DNA of 41,105 nt from Tropicibacter naphthalenivorans. GTDB taxonomy: Bacteria; Pseudomonadota; Alphaproteobacteria; Rhodobacterales; Rhodobacteraceae. A program made the position numbers and the translations under genes. The notes beneath the pieces are model-generated. The model was not told the origin of the DNA. It was given only the letters and a program-made list of their open reading frames with translations, and did not search any database. The stretch is taken from assembly GCF_900176475.1 (NCBI RefSeq), contig NZ_FWXX01000017.1:1-41105 (forward strand), written 5' to 3'. This document shows, piece by piece, positions 24,654 through 31,084 of this stretch; position 1 is the first letter of the stretch, and every line of letters begins with the position of its first letter.

Positions 24654-26315
24654 ATGACCAAGCGTATCGACTTTCAGGTGGATCCGACCAAGTACAACCA
24701 CTGGCGCGTGGAATACGACGGCCCCGTGGCCAATCTGATCATGGACGTGAACGAAGACGCGGGCCTGTTCGATGGCTATCAGCTCAAGATGAACTCTTAT
24801 GATCTGGGCGTCGACATCGAGCTGGCGGACATCGTGCAGCGGATGCGCTTTGAGCACCCCGAGGTCAAGACCGTGGTGATGAAGTCCGGCAAGGATCGGA
24901 TCTTCTGCGCCGGTGCGAACATCCGGATGCTGGGCGGCGCGGCGCACAGCCACAAGGTCAACTTCTGTAAGTTCACCAACGAGACACGCAACACCTTTGA
25001 GGCGGCCGAGGAAGACAGCGGTCAAAAGTACATCGCGGCGGTCAAGGGCGCCTGCGCGGGCGGCGGCTATGAGCTGGCGCTGGCGTGTAACTACATCATG
25101 CTGACCGACGACAGCTCGTCCAACGTCTCGCTGCCCGAAGTGCCGCTGCTGGCGGTTCTGCCGGGCACCGGCGGTCTGACCCGCGTCACCGACAAGCGCA
25201 AGGTGCGCCGCGATCTGGCCGACGTGTTCTGCTCGACCGAAGAGGGCGTGCGCGGCAAGCGGGCGCAGGACTGGAAGCTGGTGGACGAGGTTGTCGCCAA
25301 CTCGAAATTCGACGCCGCCGTCGAAGAGCGTGCGCGTGAATTCGCCGCTGCCTCGACCCGGCCTGACGTGGACAAGGGAATCGAGCTGACCCCGCTGGAC
25401 CGCACCTTCCACGAGGATGGCTCTGTCACCTATAGCCTCGTCGAAGTGCAGGCCGATCGCGCGGGCCGCAAGGTCACCATCACGCTCAAAGGCCCGGATG
25501 AGGCCGCCCCGGCGGATATGGACGCCTTCACCGCGCAGGGCGCGCAGGCCTATATGCTGCGTCTGGCGCGCGAGTTCGACGACGCGATCCTGCACCTGCG
25601 CCTGAACGAAAAAGATCTCGGCCTGATGGTCTTCAAGACCCAAGGCGACCCCGAAGCCTTTGCCGCCCACGAACAACTGCTGCTGGACAACGCCGATCAC
25701 TGGCTGGCGAACGAAGTGCTCAAGTACTGGAAGCGCGTGCTCAAGCGTGTCGATGTGACCTCGCGGTCGATGGTGGCGCTGGTCGAGCACGGCTCTTGCT
25801 TTACCGGCATTCTGGCCGAGTTGCTGTTCTCGGTGGACCGCACCTACATGATGGAAGACGAGTTCGAAGGCGACAACCGCCCCATCGCCACCGTCACCCT
25901 GACCGACGCCAACTTTGGCCCCATGCCCATGGGCAACGGTCTGACCCGTCTGGAAACCCGGTTCCTGGATGACGACGCCGCTCTGGCCGCCGCCAAAGAG
26001 GCCAAGGGCGAGGCGCTGGAGGCCGAGGACGCCGACCAAAAGGGTCTGGTGACCATGATCCTCGACGATATCGACTGGGAAGACGAAATCCGTATCTTCA
26101 TGGAAGAGCGCGCCTCGTTCAGCCCGGACGCCATGACCGGCATGGAGGCGAACCTGCGCTTTGCTGGCCCGGAAACCATGGAGACCCGGATCTTTGGCCG
26201 CCTGACCGCGTGGCAGAACTGGATCTTCAACCGTCCGAACGCGGTGGGTGAGACGGGCGCGCTTCAGCGCTACGGCACCGGCGTGCGCGGCGACTACAAC
26301 ATGGAGCGTGTCTGA
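24654..26315 (+). CDS. boxC: 2,3-epoxybenzoyl-CoA dihydrolase BoxC
   Basis: This 553-residue protein is a crotonase-superfamily ring-cleaving enzyme. BoxC adds two waters to 2,3-epoxybenzoyl-CoA and releases formate and 3,4-dehydroadipyl-CoA semialdehyde. The N-terminal crotonase domain shows FCAGANIRML (about 83-93) and GACAGGGYELALACNY (about 130-145), the oxyanion-hole segments. The family-specific SYDLGVDIELADIVQRM and the long C-terminal half (HEQLLLDNADHWLANEVLKYW, ending in FNRPNAVGETGALQRYGTG) distinguish it from ordinary hydratases. Its length is normal for BoxC. ATG 24654 follows TAGGAG. It heads boxC-boxB-mini-protein-boxA. The last 15 bases of coding sequence are repeated 41 bases downstream. 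Confidence 0.96.
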   Translation: MTKRIDFQVDPTKYNHWRVEYDGPVANLIMDVNEDAGLFDGYQLKMNSYDLGVDIELADIVQRMRFEHPEVKTVVMKSGKDRIFCAGANIRMLGGAAHSHKVNFCKFTNETRNTFEAAEEDSGQKYIAAVKGACAGGGYELALACNYIMLTDDSSSNVSLPEVPLLAVLPGTGGLTRVTDKRKVRRDLADVFCSTEEGVRGKRAQDWKLVDEVVANSKFDAAVEERAREFAAASTRPDVDKGIELTPLDRTFHEDGSVTYSLVEVQADRAGRKVTITLKGPDEAAPADMDAFTAQGAQAYMLRLAREFDDAILHLRLNEKDLGLMVFKTQGDPEAFAAHEQLLLDNADHWLANEVLKYWKRVLKRVDVTSRSMVALVEHGSCFTGILAELLFSVDRTYMMEDEFEGDNRPIATVTLTDANFGPMPMGNGLTRLETRFLDDDAALAAAKEAKGEALEAEDADQKGLVTMILDDIDWEDEIRIFMEERASFSPDAMTGMEANLRFAGPETMETRIFGRLTAWQNWIFNRPNAVGETGALQRYGTGVRGDYNMERV

Positions 26316-26354
26316 CGACACGGGCGCGCCTCCGGCACGACATGGAGCGTGTCT
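26299..26354 (+). repeat. 15-base direct repeat of the boxC 3' end
   Basis: ACATGGAGCGTGTCT occurs at 26299-26313 (ending boxC just before its TGA) and again at 26340-26354, there followed by TAA. The 41-base period suggests a small tandem duplication of the gene tail, with the interval since diverged. Confidence 0.7.
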
Positions 26355-26370
26355 AACCCGACGCGCCGAC

Positions 26371-26397
26371 GGTGGGCCACAGCGCCCACCCTACGGG
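26371..26397. repeat. REP-like palindromic intergenic element
   Basis: GGTGGGC (26371-26377) pairs with GCCCACC (26384-26390) and is followed by CTACGGG. The hairpin GGTGGGC...GCCCACCCTACGG is of a type I recall as a dispersed intergenic repeat in many proteobacteria. Only one copy is seen here. Confidence 0.5.
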
Positions 26398-26467
26398 TCC
26401 CGGCCGGCGCCGTCCCCGTCATCAACTTTCCGGTGGGCCAGTGCCCCGCCACATGAGGAGGAATAGG

Positions 26468-27919
26468 ATGCTTGATCTGATCAACGTAAGCTATGACACG
26501 CAGATCCCGAACAACGTGGGCCTGTCGTCGGACAAAAAGGTGCTCAAGGCGCTGGAACGCTGGCACCCCGGTTACATCAACTGGTGGAACGACCTGATCC
26601 CGCAGAACTTCCAGGAATCGATGGTCTACCTGCGCACCGCCGTGTCCGTGGACCCCAAGGGCTGGGCCAAGTTCGACTACGTCAAGATGCCGGAATACCG
26701 CTGGGGTGTTCTGCTGGCGCCGCAGGTCGAAGACCGCCGCATTCCCATGGGTGAGCACGCCGGTGAACTGGCATGGCAAGAGGTGCCGGGCGAATACCGC
26801 AACATGCTCAAGCGCCTGATCGTCATTCAGGGCGACACCGAGCCGGGCTCGGTCGAGCAGCAGCGCTTCCTCGGGCTGACCGCGCCGTCCCTTTATGACA
26901 TGCGCAACCTGTTCCAGGTGAACGTCGAAGAGGGCCGCCACCTGTGGGCGATGGTCTACCTGCTGTTCAAATACTTCGGCAAGGATGGCCGCGAAGAGGC
27001 GGATGACCTGCTGCGCCGCTCCTCGGGGTCGGACGAAGCGCCGCGGATGCTGGGCGCCTTCAACGAGGAAACGCCGGACTGGCTGTCGTTCTTCATGTTC
27101 ACCTACTTTACCGACCGCGACGGCAAGATGCAGCTGGAAAGCTTGGCTCAGTCGGGCTTTGACCCGCTGTCGCGCACCTGCCGCTTTATGCTGACCGAAG
27201 AAGCGCACCACATGTTCGTCGGTGAAACAGGCGTGGGCCGCACCATTCAGGCGACCTGTGACGCGATGAAAAAGGCCGGGATCACCGATCCCTATAACAT
27301 CAACAAGATCCGCGATCTGGGCGTCATTGATCTGCCGACCATCCAGAAAAAGCTGAACCTTCACTACACGCTGTCGCTGGACCTGTTCGGTCAAGAGGTG
27401 TCCACCAACGCCGCCAATGCCTTTAACTCGGGCATCAAGGGGCGCTACATGGAAACCCGCATCGACGACGACCACAAGCTTCAGGACGCCACCTACACCG
27501 TGCGCACCGTCAAGAACGGCCTGATTGTCGCCGAAGAGGTTCCGGCCCTGACCGCGATCAACATGCGCCTGCGCGACGACTATGTCCGTGACGCCGCCGG
27601 TGGCGTTGGCCGCTGGAACAAGCTGATCGAAAAGTCCGGCATCGACTTTGAACTGACCCTGCCGCACGAGGCGTTCCACCGCCAGATCGGCGTCTTTGCC
27701 GCGATCAAGGCCGACCCCGAAGGCAACATCATCTCGAACGATGAATGGGCCAAGCGCCGCGACGAATGGCTGCCCTCCAAGGCCGATGGCGACTACATCC
27801 AGTCGCTGATGAAGCCCTGCTACGAGCCCGGCCAGTACGCGTCGTGGATCTCGCCGCCCAAGGTCGGCATCGACAACAAGCCCGGCGACTTCGAGTACGT
27901 CAAGCTGCACATGGCGTAA
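26468..27919 (+). CDS. boxB: benzoyl-CoA 2,3-epoxidase oxygenase subunit BoxB
   Basis: This is a 483-residue class I di-iron protein. BoxB inserts one oxygen from O2 into the ring of benzoyl-CoA, using electrons from BoxA. Iron ligands are visible as Glu125 (DTEPGS), Glu155 and His158 (VEEGRH), Asp216 (FTDRD), and Glu245 and His248 (LTEEAHHM). Each is offset by exactly five from the ligands I recall for Azoarcus BoxB. Other family blocks are WHPGYINWWNDLIPQNFQ and LTAPSLYDMRNLFQ. The ATG at 26468 with GAGGAGGA upstream is chosen over a longer open frame from 26372 that runs through a repeat. It lies 152 bases after boxC with no terminator, so it is probably in the same transcript. Confidence 0.96.
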   Translation: MLDLINVSYDTQIPNNVGLSSDKKVLKALERWHPGYINWWNDLIPQNFQESMVYLRTAVSVDPKGWAKFDYVKMPEYRWGVLLAPQVEDRRIPMGEHAGELAWQEVPGEYRNMLKRLIVIQGDTEPGSVEQQRFLGLTAPSLYDMRNLFQVNVEEGRHLWAMVYLLFKYFGKDGREEADDLLRRSSGSDEAPRMLGAFNEETPDWLSFFMFTYFTDRDGKMQLESLAQSGFDPLSRTCRFMLTEEAHHMFVGETGVGRTIQATCDAMKKAGITDPYNINKIRDLGVIDLPTIQKKLNLHYTLSLDLFGQEVSTNAANAFNSGIKGRYMETRIDDDHKLQDATYTVRTVKNGLIVAEEVPALTAINMRLRDDYVRDAAGGVGRWNKLIEKSGIDFELTLPHEAFHRQIGVFAAIKADPEGNIISNDEWAKRRDEWLPSKADGDYIQSLMKPCYEPGQYASWISPPKVGIDNKPGDFEYVKLHMA

Positions 27920-27934
27920 CTGCCGCCCCCTTGC

Positions 27935-28000
27935 GCGTGTTTTTAGACGAAAACACGCAAAGGGTTTGATCTGGCGCAAGGCGATCTTAACGCCCTGCGC
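27935..28000 (+). other. pair of hairpins downstream of boxB
   Basis: GCGTGTTTT (27935-27943) and AAAACACGC (27950-27958) form a perfect nine-pair stem. A second, GCGCA-A-GGCG (27974-27983) with CGCC-C-TGCGC (27991-28000), has one internal mismatch. Neither is followed by a T-run, so mRNA processing or partial attenuation between boxB and the downstream genes is more likely than full termination. Confidence 0.5.
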
Positions 28001-28046
28001 TATCCAATCGCCGCGATACGACCTCTGCGCGAACAGGGAGACTTCG

Positions 28047-28214
28047 ATGAAAACCGACCGCATGATCGGCCACGCGCCGCGCACACAGGCCATGGGCCAG
28101 GAACTGGTCTCGATTCAGGGGCCGTGTATCGGCTGCAAGGGCTGTCAGGGCGTCTGCGCCGCCCTGATTGAGGCGCTGTCCGTCCCGGATGTGATCCTGA
28201 GCCGGGACAGCTAA
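28047..28214 (+). CDS. 55-aa mini-protein with CxxCxxCxxxC cluster motif, between boxB and boxA
   Basis: This small frame encodes 55 residues. Its centre reads GPCIGCKGCQGVC, with Cys27, 30, 33 and 37 in the spacing CxxCxxCxxxC used by 4Fe-4S ferredoxins, followed by a short helix AALIEALSVPDVILS. The usual proline after the fourth cysteine is replaced by alanine, and there is no second motif. The ATG at 28047 is preceded by GGGAG at 28036-28040. It is in line with boxB and boxA, 127 bases after one and 124 before the other, with no terminator. I recall similar short hypothetical proteins in related genomes but no assigned function. It may bind one Fe-S cluster as a dimer or docking partner. 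An accidental frame is unlikely given the motif and location. Confidence 0.68.
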   Translation: MKTDRMIGHAPRTQAMGQELVSIQGPCIGCKGCQGVCAALIEALSVPDVILSRDS

Positions 28215-28338
28215 GGCAAACCGGCTGACACGGCCCAGATAATCAACGACACGCATACCAGGGTTCGCCGCATTTCGCGCGCGTGCCATGATAAAGAACA
28301 GCGCCGCGACACGCGCGGCAGCAGGGGAGGCAACCACC

Positions 28339-29520
28339 ATGAACAAGCCGATCAAACAGCACCTGATCGACCCCGAAATCTGCATCCGCTGCTACACCTG
28401 CGAGATGACCTGCCCGGTCGAGGCGATCGTTCACAACGACGACAACGTGGTCGTCGACGCGGACAAATGCAATTTCTGCATGGACTGCATCCCGGTCTGC
28501 CCCACGGGGTCGATCGACGAATGGCGCGTTGTGGCCGAACCCTACTCGGTGGACGAACAGTTCGATTGGATGGAACTGCCCGAGCAACAAGACCTCGGTG
28601 CCTCCGAGGCGGACACCGGCATGGAAGCGCTGGACGACGCCATGGCGCAACTGCTCGCCGATGCCCACAAGGGGGCCGGGGGCAAGGCCAAGGCACCGGC
28701 GACCGCCGCCAAGCCGTCGATCAACATGCACACGCTGGGCAAGCCCGCCACCGCCAAGGTGCAGGGCAACTACCGCCTGACCAACGATCCGGCCCATGAC
28801 GTGCGCCACATCATCCTCGACTTCGGCGGCACCCCCATGCCCGTCCTCGAAGGCCAGAGCATCGGCGTCATACCCCCCGGCACCGATGAAAACGGCAACC
28901 CGCACCTGCCGCGGCTCTACTCGATCTCGTCCCCGCGCGACGGCGAGCGCCCGAACTACAACAACCTGTCCCTGACCGTGAAACGCGAAGAGATGGGCCT
29001 GTGCTCCAACTACGTCTGCGACCTGAAACAGGGCGACGAAGTCCAGGTCACCGGGCCCTTCGGCGCCACCTTCCTGATGCCCGACGACCCAGAGGCGCGC
29101 CTGTTGATGATCTGCACCGGCACCGGCTCGGCCCCCATGCGCGCCTTCACCATGCGCCGCCAGCGCACCACGGGCGGCAAATCCGGCGGCATGACCATGT
29201 TCTTCGGCGCCCGCACGGAAAAATCGCTGCCCTACTTCGGCCCGCTGAAAAAAGTCCCGACAAGCCTGCTCGACCAACACCTCGTCTACTCGCGTGAGGG
29301 CACCAAACAATACGTCCAGGACGTCATGCGCGAAGAGGAAGACAAGGTCGCCGAGCTGCTGAACGACCCCAAAACCCACATCTACATCTGCGGCCTGCGC
29401 GGCATGGAAGAAGGCGTCGAACTGGCCTTCACCAACATCGCCGAAAGCATCGGCCAACAATGGACCGCCCTGCGCGACGCCATGCGCGAAGAAGGCCGCT
29501 ACCACGTGGAAACCTATTAA
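28339..29520 (+). CDS. boxA: benzoyl-CoA 2,3-epoxidase reductase subunit BoxA
   Basis: This is a 393-residue iron-sulfur flavoprotein that passes electrons from NADPH to BoxB. Two ferredoxin-type motifs open the protein: CIRCYTCEMTCP (Cys15, 18, 21, 25) and CNFCMDCIPVCP (Cys44, 47, 50, 54). A linker rich in Ala and Lys follows. The FAD domain carries RLYSISSPRDGE, and the NAD(P)H domain has MICTGTGSAPMRAF and YICGLRGMEEGV, as in ferredoxin-NADP reductases. The domain order and length match BoxA. ATG 28339 follows GGGGAGG; the open frame upstream is not conserved. It is the last gene of the boxCB-A series and is followed by a GC-rich repeat with hairpins. Confidence 0.96.
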   Translation: MNKPIKQHLIDPEICIRCYTCEMTCPVEAIVHNDDNVVVDADKCNFCMDCIPVCPTGSIDEWRVVAEPYSVDEQFDWMELPEQQDLGASEADTGMEALDDAMAQLLADAHKGAGGKAKAPATAAKPSINMHTLGKPATAKVQGNYRLTNDPAHDVRHIILDFGGTPMPVLEGQSIGVIPPGTDENGNPHLPRLYSISSPRDGERPNYNNLSLTVKREEMGLCSNYVCDLKQGDEVQVTGPFGATFLMPDDPEARLLMICTGTGSAPMRAFTMRRQRTTGGKSGGMTMFFGARTEKSLPYFGPLKKVPTSLLDQHLVYSREGTKQYVQDVMREEEDKVAELLNDPKTHIYICGLRGMEEGVELAFTNIAESIGQQWTALRDAMREEGRYHVETY

Positions 29521-29529
29521 AACGCTCAG

Positions 29530-29599
29530 CCCCCCGGTCTTCTTCTCTTTAAAAATATCCCGGGGGGAATGCCCAAAGGGCAGGGGGGCAGCGCCCCCC
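29530..29599. repeat. GC-rich hairpin repeat after boxA (Rhodobacterales intergenic type)
   Basis: CCCCCCGG (29530-29537) pairs with CCGGGGGG (29560-29567) around TTTAAAAATAT. Then come GCCC-AAA-GGGC (29571-29581) and GGGGGG (29583-29588) with CCCCCC (29594-29599). The composite AAAATATCCCGGGGGG ... GGGGGGCAGCGCCCCCC resembles intergenic repeats I recall from roseobacter genomes. It probably ends or attenuates the boxA transcript, although no T-run follows. Confidence 0.6.
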
Positions 29600-29626
29600 T
29601 CTCATCTACAGTCAAAAGCCAAACCC

Positions 29627-30058
29627 ATGTCCGCATCGCCCCCCAGCTACACCCATGAAATCCGCGTCAGCTGGGCCGACTGCGACCCGGCGAAAATCGT
29701 CTACACCGCCCGCATCCCGTGGTTCGCGCTCGACGCCATCAACGCCTGGTGGGAAGACACCTACGGGGAGGGCTGGTTCCAGATGGAAACCGACCACGGC
29801 TTTGGCACACCCTTCGTCAATATGAACATCGACTTCCGCGCGCCGGTCACCCCGCGTCACCGCCTGCTCTGCGACGTCTACCCGACCCGCCTTGGGACCA
29901 CCTCCATCTCCTTCCGCGTCATTGGCCGCCAGAACGGCACGCTCTGCTTCGAAGGCAGCTTCACCAACGTCTTCGTCACCGCCGAAGCCTTCGCCAAATC
30001 CCCGCCGCCTGCCGACGTGCGCGCCCATGTGCTGAAATACCTGCGGGACGATGCGTAA
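29627..30058 (+). CDS. acyl-CoA thioesterase, 4-hydroxybenzoyl-CoA thioesterase-like hotdog fold
   Basis: This is a 143-residue single hotdog-domain protein. The motif VSWADCDPAKIVYTARIPWF matches the Pseudomonas-type 4-hydroxybenzoyl-CoA thioesterase, with catalytic Asp20 in the DCDPA segment. FVNMNIDFRAPVTPRHRLLC is the usual central strand region. In a box cluster such an enzyme probably hydrolyses benzoyl-CoA or stalled CoA intermediates to release CoA when the pathway is overloaded, which is inference. It lies 106 bases after boxA beyond a hairpin repeat and 85 bases before boxR. ATG 29627 has no strong ribosome site. Confidence 0.88.
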   Translation: MSASPPSYTHEIRVSWADCDPAKIVYTARIPWFALDAINAWWEDTYGEGWFQMETDHGFGTPFVNMNIDFRAPVTPRHRLLCDVYPTRLGTTSISFRVIGRQNGTLCFEGSFTNVFVTAEAFAKSPPPADVRAHVLKYLRDDA

Positions 30059-30114
30059 AACTGCTCCCAAAACAGGCAGCAGCGCTTGCGCCACCCCGCC
30101 AAGCCATTAAACTG

Positions 30115-30128
30115 TGCATTATAATTCA
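30115..30128 (+). promoter_or_regulatory. boxR promoter with BoxR-type operator over the -10
   Basis: TGCATTATAATTCA matches the operator motif at its left half and contains a perfect TATAAT (30120-30125), 18 bases before the boxR ATG. No good -35 was seen. The overlap predicts that BoxR represses its own gene. Confidence 0.6.
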
Positions 30129-30143
30129 TAACCCGCAGGCGAC

Positions 30144-31061
30144 ATGGCAGAGATCACCTCTTTTTCCGGCAAAACCACCAAGGTCGACAGCACCGCGCTG
30201 ATCGACACAGAGGTGGCCCGCCTGATGGCCCGTGTCGGCGAACGGGTGCGCCACGCGCGCGAGCGGCGCAATATCCCGCGCCGGGTGCTGTCCGAGATGT
30301 CCGGCGTCTCGCCGCGCTATCTTGCGCAGCTCGAAAGCGGCGAGGGCAATATCTCGATCGGCCTGCTCATGCGCGTCGCCATGGCGCTGGATTTCCGCAT
30401 CGAATGGCTGGTCGGCCAAGAGGATCCGTGGAATTCGGACGTGCTGCGCGTCACCGAGCAATTCCGCGTCGCGGACCGCGCCAAGCAACAGGAAATCCTT
30501 GATCTGCTGACCGCCGCACCGGGGCGTGGCCAGCGGGCGGGGCGTGTCTGCCTGATCGGCCTGCGCGGCGCGGGCAAATCGACGCTGGGCCGCAAATTGG
30601 GCGCGGCGCTCGACCTGCCGTTTGTCGAACTCAACCGCGAGATCGAACAGACTGGCGGGATGCCGGTGGATGAAATCATGGCGCTTTATGGCCAAGAGGG
30701 CTATCGCAAGCTCGAGGCCGACGCGCTCGACCGCGTCATCGCCACCCACGACCGGATGATCCTTGCCGTGGCGGGGGGCATCGTGGCGGAGCCTGCGACC
30801 TTCAACCGGCTGCTTTCGCATTTCCACACCATCTGGCTCAAGGCCAGCGCTCAGGACCACATGCACCGCGTGCGCGCCCAAGGGGACGAACGTCCCATGG
30901 CCGGAAATCCCGAAGCCATGGCGCAGCTCAAAACCATCCTCAAGGCGCGCGAAGCTCTGTACGAACGCGCCCATGCGCAGCTCGATACCTCTGGCCATAG
31001 CGTCGAGGACAGCCTTGCGCAGTTGCAGGCGCTGATCGCCGAGCAGCACTTCTTAGACTGA
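30144..31061 (+). CDS. boxR: BoxR-type transcriptional regulator (XRE HTH plus shikimate-kinase-like domain)
   Basis: This is a 305-residue regulator. Residues about 28-90 are an XRE helix-turn-helix (RRVLSEMSGVSPRYLAQLES, NISIGLLMRVAMAL). A helical linker follows to about 130. The C-terminal domain resembles shikimate kinase, with a Walker A GLRGAGKST (139-147) and VELNREIEQTGGMPVDEIMA. This fusion is the known architecture of BzdR/BoxR, in which the kinase-like domain senses benzoyl-CoA and the HTH represses the degradation genes until the ligand is bound. It lies beside boxA and carries a candidate operator in its own promoter. It is not an aroK gene. The ATG at 30144 gives the expected length. 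Confidence 0.95.
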   Translation: MAEITSFSGKTTKVDSTALIDTEVARLMARVGERVRHARERRNIPRRVLSEMSGVSPRYLAQLESGEGNISIGLLMRVAMALDFRIEWLVGQEDPWNSDVLRVTEQFRVADRAKQQEILDLLTAAPGRGQRAGRVCLIGLRGAGKSTLGRKLGAALDLPFVELNREIEQTGGMPVDEIMALYGQEGYRKLEADALDRVIATHDRMILAVAGGIVAEPATFNRLLSHFHTIWLKASAQDHMHRVRAQGDERPMAGNPEAMAQLKTILKAREALYERAHAQLDTSGHSVEDSLAQLQALIAEQHFLD

Positions 31062-31084
31062 TAACTCCCTGGAAAGGCGTCACA

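Noticed and set aside
26372-26467. N-terminal extension of BoxB from the upstream ATG
   Set aside because: The extension is encoded by a REP-like repeat, while a strong ribosome site and the family start coincide at 26468.
29530-29599. CRISPR-like or riboswitch element after boxA
   Set aside because: The repeats are simple GC hairpins without unit-spacer periodicity or a recognisable aptamer core.
30525-31061. Shikimate kinase gene (aroK)
   Set aside because: The P-loop domain is in frame with an XRE HTH and next to boxA, which is the BoxR architecture and not a separate enzyme.
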